A stretch of 64,000 bases of DNA. Source: Piscinibacter gummiphilus (GTDB lineage Bacteria > Pseudomonadota > Gammaproteobacteria > Burkholderiales > Burkholderiaceae_C). The position numbers and the translations under genes were made by a program. The DNA is taken from contig NZ_CP015118.1 in the NCBI RefSeq assembly GCF_002116905.1, positions 1,674,001 through 1,738,000 on the forward strand, in the 5' to 3' direction. The first letter of the stretch is position 1; each line of letters begins with the position of its first letter. A model generated the notes under the pieces. The model searched no databases. It worked only from the letters and a program-made list of their open reading frames with translations, and was not told the origin of the DNA. This document shows positions 35,059 to 43,768 of this stretch, one piece after another.

Positions 35059-35901
35059 TCAGCGGTTGTGCTTCTGCATGAAGACGAGCTTCTCGAACAG
35101 CGAGACGTCCTGCTCGTTCTTCAGCAGCGCGCCCACGAGCGGCGGCACCGCGACCTTATCGTCCTTCGATTGCAGCACCTCGAGCGGGATGTCTTCCGCG
35201 ACGAGCAGCTTGAGCCAGTCGATCAGCTCCGACGTGCTGGGCTTCTTCTTCAGGCCCGGCAGGTTGCGCACCTCGTAGAAGCGCTTGAGCGCGGCCGACA
35301 GCAGCTCCTGCTTCAGGCCGGGGAAGTGCACGTCGACGATGGACTTCATGGTGTCCGCGTCGGGGAACTTGATGTAGTGGAAGAAGCAGCGGCGCAGGAA
35401 GGCGTCGGGCAGTTCCTTCTCGTTGTTCGACGTGATGAACACGAGCGGGCGGTGCTTCGCGCGGATGAGCTCGCGCGTCTCGTAGCAGTAGAACTCCATG
35501 CGGTCGATTTCGCGCAGCAGGTCGTTCGGGAACTCGATGTCGGCCTTGTCGATCTCGTCGATCAGCAGCGCCACCGGCTGCTCGGACGCGAAGGCCTGCC
35601 ACAGCACCCCCTTGACGATGTAGTTGTGGATGTCCTTCACGCGTTCGTCGCCGAGCTGGCTGTCGCGCAGGCGACTCACGGCGTCGTATTCATACAACCC
35701 CTGCTGGGCCTTCGTGGTCGACTTGATGTGCCACTGGAGCAGCGGCAGGCCGAGCGACTGCGCCACTTCCTCGGCCAGCATCGTCTTGCCGGTGCCGGGC
35801 TCGCCCTTGACGAGCAGGGGGCGCTTCAGCGTGGCGGCCGCGTTCACGGCCAGCATCAGATCATCCGTTGCGACGTAGTTGTCGGAGCCTTGGAACTTCA
35901 T
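35059..35901 (-). CDS. MoxR-family AAA+ ATPase
   Basis: The 280-residue ATPase has Walker A GEPGTGKT near residue 36, Walker B LLIDEIDKAD and a sensor-1 region FITSNNEKELPDAFLRR. The family acts as a chaperone-like remodeler with VWA proteins, commonly for metalloenzyme maturation. The VWA gene at 29143-30327 is the likely partner although two GGDEF genes and a GNAT gene intervene. It is divergent from the cytochrome c gene. Confidence 0.92.
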   Translation of the reverse strand: MKFQGSDNYVATDDLMLAVNAAATLKRPLLVKGEPGTGKTMLAEEVAQSLGLPLLQWHIKSTTKAQQGLYEYDAVSRLRDSQLGDERVKDIHNYIVKGVLWQAFASEQPVALLIDEIDKADIEFPNDLLREIDRMEFYCYETRELIRAKHRPLVFITSNNEKELPDAFLRRCFFHYIKFPDADTMKSIVDVHFPGLKQELLSAALKRFYEVRNLPGLKKKPSTSELIDWLKLLVAEDIPLEVLQSKDDKVAVPPLVGALLKNEQDVSLFEKLVFMQKHNR

Positions 35902-35944
35902 CGGGGTGGGTTTCTGTGAAGGTGTGCCCCAGTATAAGGGCCCA

Positions 35945-35950
35945 TATAAT
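35945..35950 (+). promoter_or_regulatory. -10 promoter box for the cytochrome c gene
   Basis: A perfect consensus TATAAT lies 34 bp before the cytochrome c ATG in the 83-bp gap to the divergent moxR gene. No good -35 hexamer was seen 16-18 bp upstream, so the promoter may need an activator or the call may be coincidental. Confidence 0.45.
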
Positions 35951-35984
35951 CACGGGTTACCTGAAGACTCGCCCGAAGAACCCA

Positions 35985-36650
35985 ATGAAACTGACGTTCT
36001 CCAAATTCCTTCCGGTGATGGCCACCGCCCTGATCGGCGCGGCTTCGGTTGCGCAGGCAGCCGACCCCATCACCCCGAGCGCGGCCGCGGGCGAGAAGAA
36101 GGCGGCCATGTGCATCGGCTGCCACGGCATTCCCGGCTACCAGGCCAGCTTCCCCGAGATCCACAAGGTCCCGATGATCGGCGGCCAGGGCGCGAAGTAC
36201 ATCGTCGCCGCGCTGAACGAGTACCAGAAGGGTGACCGCAAGCACCCGACCATGAAGGGCATCGCCGCCTCGCTGACCGAGCAGGACATGGCCGACCTCG
36301 CCGCCTTCTACGAGAAGCAGAACGTCGCCGGCGCCGAGAAGACGCTGCCCGCCGCCCCGGCCAACGTGGCCGCGCTGCTCGACAAGGGCAAGTGCGTCAC
36401 CTGTCACGGCACCGACTTCAACACCGCCATCAGCGGCGAGTACCCGAAGCTCGCCGGCCAGCACGCCGACTACCTCTACGTCGCGCTGAAGTCGTACCAG
36501 ATCGCCGGCAACCCGCACGTGGGCCGCGCGAACCCCACGATGCAGGCCCAGATCCAGGGCTTCACGCACGCTGAACTCAAGCTGATCGCCAACTACCTGG
36601 GCTCGCTCAAGAGCGACCTGACGGTGCACCCCCAGTCGCGCTTCCGCTGA
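35985..36650 (+). CDS. Diheme cytochrome c (c4-like)
   Basis: The 221-residue protein has a cleavable signal peptide (KFLPVMATALIGAASVAQA). Two c-type haem sites follow, CIGCH (43-47) and CVTCH (137-141), each followed by a PTM segment that can supply the Met ligand (HPTMKG and NPTMQA). This two-domain layout is that of cytochrome c4, a soluble or membrane-associated periplasmic electron carrier that feeds terminal oxidases. It has its own promoter region and is followed by two Rho-independent terminators, so it is monocistronic. Confidence 0.92.
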   Translation: MKLTFSKFLPVMATALIGAASVAQAADPITPSAAAGEKKAAMCIGCHGIPGYQASFPEIHKVPMIGGQGAKYIVAALNEYQKGDRKHPTMKGIAASLTEQDMADLAAFYEKQNVAGAEKTLPAAPANVAALLDKGKCVTCHGTDFNTAISGEYPKLAGQHADYLYVALKSYQIAGNPHVGRANPTMQAQIQGFTHAELKLIANYLGSLKSDLTVHPQSRFR

Positions 36651-36673
36651 CCGGCCGTCCCGCCCGAACGAGC

Positions 36674-36734
36674 AAGGCCGCGACTCGTCGCGGCCTTCTT
36701 GTTTTCAACAAGGCCGCACGATGTGCGGCCTTTT
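36674..36734 (+). terminator. Tandem Rho-independent terminators
   Basis: The first hairpin (36674-36697) pairs AAGGCCGCGAC with GTCGCGGCCTT around a 2-nt loop and is followed by CTTGTTTT. The second (36710-36732) pairs AAGGCCGCAC with GTGCGGCCTT around GAT and is followed by TTTC. Both lie just after the cytochrome c gene, so read-through into the HD-GYP gene should be low. The stems are near copies of each other. Confidence 0.9.
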
Positions 36735-36814
36735 TCATGGTTCGGCGCCCACAGTCGCCTTTCCCGAAGGCAAACTCTCGGGGTCGACCTGTCCCGCTGG
36801 CGCCCAGTACCACG

Positions 36815-38053
36815 ATGTTGAAGAAGATCCCCGTTCGGCAGGTCCGTCTCGGCATGCACGTCCACTCCCTCACCGGGGCGTGGCTCGACCATCCGTTCTG
36901 GAAAACCAAGTTCGTCATCGAGGATCCGGCCGACCTGCAGAAACTGCAGGCGAGCGGTGTCGAGGAGGTCTGGATCGACCCGGGCAAGGGCCTCGACGTG
37001 GCGCCGGAGCCCGCACCCGCGCCGTCCCCGGCCGCCGCGGCCCCCGCGCCGGCCGCCCCGCCCGTGACCCCGGCCCCGCAGTCCACCGACTTCGAGGAGG
37101 AGGTGCGCCGCGCCACCGTGCTCATCGGCAAGTCGAAGCAGGCGGTGGTCGCGCTCTTTTCAGAGGCGCGCCTCGGCAAGGCCATCGACGCCGAGGAGTG
37201 CCTGCCGCTCGTCGACGAGATCGCCAGTTCGGTGTGGCGCAACCCCGGCGCGATGGTCAGCCTCGCCCGGCTCAAGACCCACGACGACTACACCTACATG
37301 CACTCGGTGGCCGTGTGCGCGCTGATGGTCTCGCTCGCGCGCCAGCTCGGTGCGGACGAGAACGAGACCCGCGTCGCCGGCCTCGGCGGCCTGCTGCACG
37401 ACATGGGCAAGGCCGTGATGCCGCTCGACGTGCTGAACAAGCCGGGCCGCCTGACCGACGACGAGTTCCGCGTCATCAAGTCGCACCCCGAGCGCGGCTT
37501 CGAGATGCTGCGCGCCGGGGGCACCGCGCCGCTGGCGGCCCTCGACATCTGCCTGCACCACCACGAGAAGATGGACGGCAGCGGCTACCCCCGCGGCCTG
37601 CGCGGCGACCAGATCTCGAAGATGGCGCGCATGGGCGCCGTCTGCGACGTGTACGACGCCATCACGTCCGACCGCCCGTACAAGTCGGGCTGGGACCCGG
37701 CCGAGGCCATCCGCAACATGGCGGAATGGCGCGGCGGGCACTTCGACGACGCCGTGTTCCAGGGTTTCGTGAAGAGCCTGGGCATCTACCCGACGGGTTC
37801 GCTGCTGCGCCTCCATTCGGGGCGGCTCGCGGTGGTGGTCTCGCAGAACGAGAAATCCCTCGTCACCCCGGTCGTGAAGGTCTTCTTCTCGACCCGCTCC
37901 CAGCTGCACATCACGCCGGAACTGCTGGACCTGTCCAGCCCTTCCTGCAACGACCGCATCGTGGCGCGCGAGTCGAACGCGGAGTGGAAGTTCTCGCACC
38001 TCGACGAGCTGTGGGCGGGGCCGGACACGCTGAAGCGGCTCGGCAAGTCCTGA
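36815..38053 (+). CDS. HD-GYP domain phosphodiesterase (with DUF3391)
   Basis: The 412-residue protein has an N-terminal DUF3391 module (IPVRQVRLGMHVHSLTGAW), an Ala/Pro linker (about residues 70-95), then an HD-GYP domain. Metal ligands H195 and D196 lie in LLHDMGK, and the GYP triad is at 257-259 (HHHEKMDGSGYP). HD-GYP enzymes degrade c-di-GMP to GMP, so this is a plausible antagonist of the two GGDEF enzymes 2.4 kb upstream. The ATG at 36815 was chosen because DUF3391 begins there. A repeat element follows the stop. Confidence 0.92.
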   Translation: MLKKIPVRQVRLGMHVHSLTGAWLDHPFWKTKFVIEDPADLQKLQASGVEEVWIDPGKGLDVAPEPAPAPSPAAAAPAPAAPPVTPAPQSTDFEEEVRRATVLIGKSKQAVVALFSEARLGKAIDAEECLPLVDEIASSVWRNPGAMVSLARLKTHDDYTYMHSVAVCALMVSLARQLGADENETRVAGLGGLLHDMGKAVMPLDVLNKPGRLTDDEFRVIKSHPERGFEMLRAGGTAPLAALDICLHHHEKMDGSGYPRGLRGDQISKMARMGAVCDVYDAITSDRPYKSGWDPAEAIRNMAEWRGGHFDDAVFQGFVKSLGIYPTGSLLRLHSGRLAVVVSQNEKSLVTPVVKVFFSTRSQLHITPELLDLSSPSCNDRIVARESNAEWKFSHLDELWAGPDTLKRLGKS

Positions 38054-38056
38054 CGT

Positions 38057-38085
38057 GTCGTCCCGCCGGCCTTCGCCGGGATGAC
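38057..38085. repeat. REP-like palindrome, copy 2 (single unit)
   Basis: A single compact unit GTCGTCCCG-N11-CGGGATGAC lies 3 bp after the HD-GYP stop. It matches half-sites of the repeat family seen at 22899, 44500-44958, 51448 and 54539, but has no long inner loop. It could also act as a hairpin at the mRNA end. Confidence 0.65.
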
Positions 38086-38168
38086 ATTTCGTGTTGGGGG
38101 ACATGCGAGTCCCTCAGAAGCTTCCTCGCTCGCCGCCCCCTAAACTCGTCTCCTTTTGAAGGAGACGA

Positions 38169-39746
38169 ATGATGCGCCGTGGGGTTGTCGTGGGAAGCCT
38201 GCTCGTGTCGCTGGCCGCCGCCGCGTCGGCGCAGACGCTGCGCTGGTCGTCGCAGGGGGATCCGCAGACGATGGACCCGCACTCGCAGAACGAGTCGCTG
38301 ACGAACCAGATGAACGGGCAGGTCTACGAGACGCTCGTGAACCGGGGCAAGTCGCTCGAACTCGTGGGCGTGCTCGCCACCGAGTGGAAGCAGGTGGCGC
38401 CCACGCGCTGGCGCGTGAAGCTGCGCCCGAACGTGAAGTTCCACGACGGCTCGCCGTTCACGGCCGACGACGTGATCTTCTCGGTGCAGCGCGCGAAGGC
38501 CGGCACCTCCGACATCGGCGCCTACGCCGCCGCGCTCGGCACGCCGAAGAAGATCGACGCCCTCACGCTCGAGTTCGAGCAGGCGCAGGTCAACCCGATC
38601 TTCGAGCAGCACCTGACCGCGGTGCAGATCATGAGCAAGGCCTGGTCCGAGAAGAACAAGGCCACCGAGCCCGCGAACTTCAAGGGCAAGGCGGAGAATT
38701 TCGCGTCGTTCCACGCGAACGGCACGGGCCCCTTCATGCTGGTCTCGCGTCAGCCCGACGTGAAGACCACCTACAAGCGCAACCCCGCGTGGTGGGGCAA
38801 GTTCGAGGGCAACGTGCAGGAGGTCGTCTACACGCCCATCGGCAGCGACGCCACGCGCACCGCCGCGCTCATCTCGGGCGAGGTCGACTTCGTGCTCGAC
38901 CCGGTGCCGCAGGACGTGCAGCGCCTCAAGTCGTCGAAGGACGTGAAGGTCATCGAGGGCCCCGAGAACCGCATCCTCTTCATCGGCATGGACCAGCAGC
39001 GCGACCAGCTGCTGTACGGCAGCGTCAAGGGCAAGAACCCCTTCAAGGACGTGCGCGTGCGCCGTGCGCTGTACCAGGCCATCGACATCGAGGCGATCAA
39101 GTCGCGCCTGATGCGCGGCCAGTCGCTGCCCACCGGCGGCATCACGCCGTCGCCGCTCGGCGCCTACAACGACCCCGAGCTGGAGCGCCGCCTGCCGTAC
39201 GACCTGGAGGCCGCGAAGAAGCTGCTGGCCGAGGCCGGCTATGCCGGCGGCTTCGAGGTCACGCTCGACTGCCCGAACAACCGCTACATCAACGACGAGG
39301 AACTGTGCCAGACGCTCGCGGCGATGTGGGCGAAGCTCGGCGTGAAGGTGCGCGTGAACGCGATGCCGCGCAGCCTGTACTTCCCGAAGCTGCAGAAGCA
39401 GGACACGTCGATGTACCTGCTCGGCTGGGGCGGCTCCATCACCGATGCCGAGACGATGTTCACGCCCGTGCTGCGCAGCCGCACCGACCAGGGCACCGGC
39501 ACCTGGAACTTCGGCGGCGTGAAGGACGAGAAGTTCGACGAACTCGCCGCCGCGTCCAGCCGCGAGCCCGACCCGAAGAAGCGCGAGGCCCTCATCAAGG
39601 AGGCGCTCAAGCGCCACAACGAGCAGGTGCTGAACATCCCGCTGCACCGCCAGGTGATCCCGTGGGCCGCACGCTCGAACGTGACCGTGGTCCACCGCGC
39701 GGACAACTGGCTCGAATGGAGCTGGGTGACCGTCGCGGGGAAATAG
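38169..39746 (+). CDS. Peptide/dipeptide ABC transporter substrate-binding protein
   Basis: The 525-residue SBP_bac_5 protein has a signal peptide ending ASAQT and the family's LRWSSQGDPQTMDPHSQN start, with YETLVNRGKSLELVGVLATEW and VKFHDGSPFTADDVIFSV motifs. These bind peptides, nickel, glutathione or similar ligands in the periplasm. A strong AAGGAG site lies before two adjacent ATGs. No OppB/C/D/F genes follow; the branched-chain transporter that comes next is a different system. Its permease must lie elsewhere or be lost. Confidence 0.93.
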   Translation: MMRRGVVVGSLLVSLAAAASAQTLRWSSQGDPQTMDPHSQNESLTNQMNGQVYETLVNRGKSLELVGVLATEWKQVAPTRWRVKLRPNVKFHDGSPFTADDVIFSVQRAKAGTSDIGAYAAALGTPKKIDALTLEFEQAQVNPIFEQHLTAVQIMSKAWSEKNKATEPANFKGKAENFASFHANGTGPFMLVSRQPDVKTTYKRNPAWWGKFEGNVQEVVYTPIGSDATRTAALISGEVDFVLDPVPQDVQRLKSSKDVKVIEGPENRILFIGMDQQRDQLLYGSVKGKNPFKDVRVRRALYQAIDIEAIKSRLMRGQSLPTGGITPSPLGAYNDPELERRLPYDLEAAKKLLAEAGYAGGFEVTLDCPNNRYINDEELCQTLAAMWAKLGVKVRVNAMPRSLYFPKLQKQDTSMYLLGWGGSITDAETMFTPVLRSRTDQGTGTWNFGGVKDEKFDELAAASSREPDPKKREALIKEALKRHNEQVLNIPLHRQVIPWAARSNVTVVHRADNWLEWSWVTVAGK

Positions 39747-39759
39747 CGAACGCGTACCG

Positions 39760-39789
39760 CACGAACGCGCCACGGTGGTGCGTTCGGTG
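39760..39789. terminator. Hairpin after the peptide-binding gene (possible terminator)
   Basis: CACGAACGCGCCAC and GTGGTGCGTTCGGTG form a long imperfect stem just after the stop at 39746. No T-run follows, so this is only a candidate terminator. The remaining 39790-40014 gap holds nothing recognised beyond the AGGAG ribosome site of the next gene. Confidence 0.35.
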
Positions 39790-40014
39790 CACCGCCGTCG
39801 CCGTGTGAGTCACCACGGAAGACGCGAAGGCCGAAGCGACATCGGGACCGGGGTCGCTCATGGCTGTTCAACACTCCGAAATCCGCACGATCTTTAGTGA
39901 AAAGTTCTGCGGTTGCGCCGGGACAATGGCCCCGCTTCACGACTCTGTCATGCACGCCCGTGCCGGACCGAGGAAGCGCCCCGCCGGCCCCGGCTTTCAC
40001 TTCAGGAGTGTTTG

Positions 40015-41130
40015 ATGCGTTTCTCGATTCGTTCCGTTCTGCCGGGCACCAGCCTGGCCTTGGCTCTCGCGGGTGCCGGGTTCGCCGCCCAGGCGCAGGA
40101 GACGGTGCAGATGGGGGCCGTGCTGTCGCTGACCGGGGCCAACGCCACGGTGGGTGAGGACGTGCGCCGCGCCGTGGGTCTCGCCGTCGACAAGGTCAAC
40201 GAGCAGGGTGGTGTGCTGGGCAAGAAGTTCGCCGTGGTCATCGAGGACTCGGGCGGCAACCCCACCACGGCGCTGAACGCCGCGCGCAAGCTCGTGAGTG
40301 TCGACAAGGTGCCGGTGGTGATCGGCGAGTACTCGTCGGGCATCACGCTGCCGATGGCGCAGTACCTCGTGAAGGAAGGTGTCACCCACATCAACATCGC
40401 CAGCACGAGCGTGAAGATCAAGGACCTGGGCGCGACCGCGTTCAACCTGATCGGCCTCGAGAACCTCGGCAACAAGTTCTCCGCCGCCGACACGTGGGCC
40501 CTCGGCTACCGCAAGGTCGCGATGATCGCCCCGAACAACGCGTACGGCCAGGGTGTCGCCCACGGCTTCAAGGAAGAGTTCGAGAAGCTCGGCGGCCAGG
40601 TGGTCACCGAGGTGCTCTACACCGCCGGCCAGTCGACGTACCGCCGCGAGCTGCAGCAGATGTCGCGCAGCAACCCCGATGCGTACGTCTACACCGCGTA
40701 CGGGCAGGAGTCGGCCGTGCTGAACCGCGAGGCCTTCGAGCTGGGCCTGCGCAAGACGCCGTGGTACGCGATCCTGCTGAGCATGAGCCTGTCGGACACG
40801 CCGGCCGAGATCGCCAAGGGCCAGCTGGGCATGGAAGTGGGCTCGGTCTACGGCGACGCGGGCAAGGCCTACGCCGCCGCGTTCGCCGCGAAGTACAAGG
40901 AAGGCATGAAGACCTCGTACACGGGCTACGCGTACGACGCCGTGATGATGACGGCCGCCGCCATCAACAAGGCCAAGTCGACCCAGCCCGCCGCCGTGCA
41001 GGCCGCGCTGAAGGACATCGGCAAGGGCTACGTGGGCGTGACCGGCCCGATCACGTTCGACGCGGACCGCCAGCGCATCGACCCGCCGTACGCGAAGCTG
41101 AAGTACGACGGCAAGGTCGTCCCCCGCTGA
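40015..41130 (+). CDS. Branched-chain amino acid ABC transporter substrate-binding protein
   Basis: The 371-residue protein has a signal peptide ending AAQAQ and a Peripla_BP_6 fold: MGAVLSLTGANATVGEDVRRAVGLAVDKVNEQGGVLGKK, then IGEYSSGITLPMAQYL. It should bind leucine-type amino acids or a related acid such as an aromatic acid. It precedes livH by 64 bp and is the first gene of an apparent five-gene operon. An AGGAG site supports the start. The true ligand cannot be read from sequence alone. Confidence 0.93.
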   Translation: MRFSIRSVLPGTSLALALAGAGFAAQAQETVQMGAVLSLTGANATVGEDVRRAVGLAVDKVNEQGGVLGKKFAVVIEDSGGNPTTALNAARKLVSVDKVPVVIGEYSSGITLPMAQYLVKEGVTHINIASTSVKIKDLGATAFNLIGLENLGNKFSAADTWALGYRKVAMIAPNNAYGQGVAHGFKEEFEKLGGQVVTEVLYTAGQSTYRRELQQMSRSNPDAYVYTAYGQESAVLNREAFELGLRKTPWYAILLSMSLSDTPAEIAKGQLGMEVGSVYGDAGKAYAAAFAAKYKEGMKTSYTGYAYDAVMMTAAAINKAKSTQPAAVQAALKDIGKGYVGVTGPITFDADRQRIDPPYAKLKYDGKVVPR

Positions 41131-41194
41131 CCCGAGACCGACGCCGCCGGGTGACCGCCCGGCGGCCCCTGTCCCTCCCGATCTTCCCCCTCCA

Positions 41195-42088
41195 ATGCTG
41201 CAGTTTCTCGTCGACACGGCCCTGCGTGCCTCCGACCTCGCGCTCATCGCGCTGGGCCTGAGCATGGTCTACGGCCTGGTCAAGTTCCCGAACATCGCGC
41301 ACGTGCAGTACGCGATGCTGGGGGCTTACCTCACCTTCTTCCTCCGTGCCGCCGGCGTGCCGCTGGTCGGGGCCATCGTGCTGTCCTGTGCCGTCACCGG
41401 GCTGTTCACGCTGGCGATGCACCTGCTCGTGTTCCGCCGCCTGCTGCGGTCGGGGCCGGCCATCGCGATGATCGGGTCGCTCGCGGTCGCGATGCTCATC
41501 GTCGCGGTGCTGCAGGGCGTCGCGGGTTCGTTCCCGCGCATGTTCGACCTGCCGTTGTCGGCGCCGCACGAATTCGGCGACGCCCGCATCACCAACACCC
41601 AGCTGCTCACCGTGGGCACCACGCTGCTGCTGCTGGTGCTGTTCTCGCTGCTGCTCTTCTTCACCCGCGCCGGCCGCGCCATGCGCGCGCTGGCCTCGAA
41701 CCGCGCGCTCGCCGACGCCTCGGGCCTCAACGCCGAACGCATCACGCGCGTCGTCAACTTCGGCAGCGGCGCCATCGCCGGCCTCGGCGGCAGCATGCTG
41801 GCGCTGTCCACCGGCGCCCACCTGAACCTCGGCCACGACCTCCTGCTACCGGTGTTCGCCGCCGCGATCCTCGGCGGCCTCGGCAACCCGCTCGGCGCGG
41901 TGGCCGGCGGCGTGCTGATCGCCTTCACCGAAACCGCGGTCACGAACCTGAACTTCGGCTTCCTGTTCGGCAAGCCGGTGGCCTTCCTGCCGGTGGCCTA
42001 CATCGGCGCCGCCTCCTTCCTGATCCTCCTGCTGGCCCTGCTGTTCAAGCCGTACGGCCTCTTCGACCGCCAGGTGCGCCGTGTCTGA
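41195..42088 (+). CDS. livH: Branched-chain amino acid ABC permease LivH
   Basis: The 297-residue membrane protein has about eight helices with the LivH-type ALGLSMVYGLVKFPNIAHVQYAMLGAY start and VFAAAILGGLGNPLGAVAGGV motif near the C-terminus. Together with LivM it forms the transmembrane channel of the uptake system. The livM start lies inside its 3' end (8-bp overlap), so the two are tightly coupled. Confidence 0.93.
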   Translation: MLQFLVDTALRASDLALIALGLSMVYGLVKFPNIAHVQYAMLGAYLTFFLRAAGVPLVGAIVLSCAVTGLFTLAMHLLVFRRLLRSGPAIAMIGSLAVAMLIVAVLQGVAGSFPRMFDLPLSAPHEFGDARITNTQLLTVGTTLLLLVLFSLLLFFTRAGRAMRALASNRALADASGLNAERITRVVNFGSGAIAGLGGSMLALSTGAHLNLGHDLLLPVFAAAILGGLGNPLGAVAGGVLIAFTETAVTNLNFGFLFGKPVAFLPVAYIGAASFLILLLALLFKPYGLFDRQVRRV

Positions 42089-42971
42089 TTTCCTCATCTC
42101 CTCCTTCACCATCGCGGGCATCTACGCGCTGATGGCGCTCGGCCTGAACCTGCAGGCCGGCTGGTCCGGGCTGCTCAACTTCGGGCACATCGCGTTCGCC
42201 GGCCTCGGCGCCTATGCCACCGGCATCGTGATCCAGGCCGGGGGCTCCGGCTGGACCGGTGCGCTCGTGGGCGTGGGCCTCGCGATGGCGCTCGGCTGGG
42301 CCGTGGCCCGCCTCGGCCGCCAGCTCGGCTCCGACTACTGGGGCATCGCGACGCTCGCGATCGCCGAGATCCTTCGCACCATCGCCACCAACGAGGGCTG
42401 GCTCACCGGCGGTGCGCAGGGCATCAGCGCCATCCCGTCGCTGTTCGACGGCCTGCCGCGCCCCTGGAACGCGGTCACCTTCCTCGGGCTGGTGCTGGCT
42501 GTCGTCGCGGTGGCCGCGCTGTCGCTGCGCCGCGTGGCCAACGGCCGCTTCGGCCGCGCGCTGCGCCTGATGCGCGAGGAGCCGCAGCTCGCCGCGTGCA
42601 TGGGCTATGACCTGAAGTCGCTCAAGACCCGCGCCCTGATGGCCGGCGCCGCCGTCACCGCCTTGGCCGGCTCGCTCTACGCGCACTACATGAGCTTCGC
42701 GGGCCCCGACTACATGGTGGCCTCCGAGACCTTCCTGCTCTGGACCATGGTGATGATCGGCGGCATGGGCAACACCGCCGGCGTGCTGGTGGGCGTGCTG
42801 CTCGTGCAGGCCGCGTACAGCGCCGTGCCGTTCGCGAAGGACTGGTTCGGCTTCGGCTCCGACCTCGCCGGCGCGCTGCGCCTGGGCCTCATCGGCCTGA
42901 TCCTCCTCGCGTGCCTGCTGTGGCGCAGCGAGGGCCTCGTTCCCGAAAAACTCCGCAAGATTCCCGCATGA
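42081..42971 (+). CDS. livM: Branched-chain amino acid ABC permease LivM
   Basis: The 296-residue permease has the LivM pattern: AGIYALMALGLNLQAGWSGLLNFGHIAFAGLGAYATG, RALRLMREEPQLAACMGYD (the EAA-like cytoplasmic loop that touches the ATPases), and TMVMIGGMGNTAGVLVG. It starts at GTG 42081, overlapping livH, and its stop overlaps the livG start as ATGA. Confidence 0.93.
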   Translation: MSDFLISSFTIAGIYALMALGLNLQAGWSGLLNFGHIAFAGLGAYATGIVIQAGGSGWTGALVGVGLAMALGWAVARLGRQLGSDYWGIATLAIAEILRTIATNEGWLTGGAQGISAIPSLFDGLPRPWNAVTFLGLVLAVVAVAALSLRRVANGRFGRALRLMREEPQLAACMGYDLKSLKTRALMAGAAVTALAGSLYAHYMSFAGPDYMVASETFLLWTMVMIGGMGNTAGVLVGVLLVQAAYSAVPFAKDWFGFGSDLAGALRLGLIGLILLACLLWRSEGLVPEKLRKIPA

Positions 42972-43768
42972 CCGCCGTCACCGCTCCGCTCCTCCAGGTC
43001 CGTTCGGTGGCCAAGGCCTTCGGTGGCAACCGGGTCCTCGAGGACGTCTCCTTCCAGGTCGAACCCGGTGAGATCGTGGGCCTGCTCGGCCCCAACGGCT
43101 CCGGCAAGAGCACGCTGCTCAACCTCGTCACCGGCTTCGAGCGCATCGACCAGGGCGAGGTGCTGTTCGAGGGCGGTCGCATCGACCGCCTGCCCGCACA
43201 CCGGATCGTCGACCGCGCGCTCGGCCGCACCTTCCAGCTACCGTCGATGCCCACGAAGATGTCGGTGATCGAGGTCGCCATGGCCGCGGCCACCGCGCGC
43301 CACGGCTTCTTCGACACGCTGCTGGGCACCCGTGCCGCACGCGAGGCCGAGGAACGGGCACGCGTCGAGGCCGATGCGCTGCTGAAGGAATTCCTGCTGA
43401 CCCCCGTGCGCGACCTGCCGTCGTCGGCGCTGTCGGGCGGCCAGAAGAAGCTGCTCGGCATCGTCTGCGCGCTGATGGGCAAGCCGCGGCTGCTGATGCT
43501 CGACGAACCCACCGCGGGCGTGCACCCCAACCTGCGCAACGACATCGTCCAGGCGCTCCAGCGCCTGAACCGGCAGGGCATGACGATCGTCATCGTCGAA
43601 CACGACATGCACTTCATCCGCGAGGTGTGCACGCGCTGCATCGTGCTCGACCGCGGCCACATCGTCGCCAGCTGCCGGCCGGACGAACTGTCGTCCAACG
43701 AACGCGTGCTGCAGGCCTACCTCGGCGGCGGCCGGGCGGCCACCGAATCCGAGAAAGTCAACGCATGA
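42968..43768 (+). CDS. livG: Branched-chain amino acid ABC ATPase LivG
   Basis: The 266-residue ATPase has Walker A GPNGSGKST, the signature LSGGQKKL, Walker B LLMLDEPTAGVHP and the downstream His switch (IVEHDM). It powers uptake with LivF. Several LivG-type insertions are visible around the GRTFQLPSMPTKMSV region. Its stop overlaps the livF ATG. Confidence 0.93.
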   Translation: MTAVTAPLLQVRSVAKAFGGNRVLEDVSFQVEPGEIVGLLGPNGSGKSTLLNLVTGFERIDQGEVLFEGGRIDRLPAHRIVDRALGRTFQLPSMPTKMSVIEVAMAAATARHGFFDTLLGTRAAREAEERARVEADALLKEFLLTPVRDLPSSALSGGQKKLLGIVCALMGKPRLLMLDEPTAGVHPNLRNDIVQALQRLNRQGMTIVIVEHDMHFIREVCTRCIVLDRGHIVASCRPDELSSNERVLQAYLGGGRAATESEKVNA

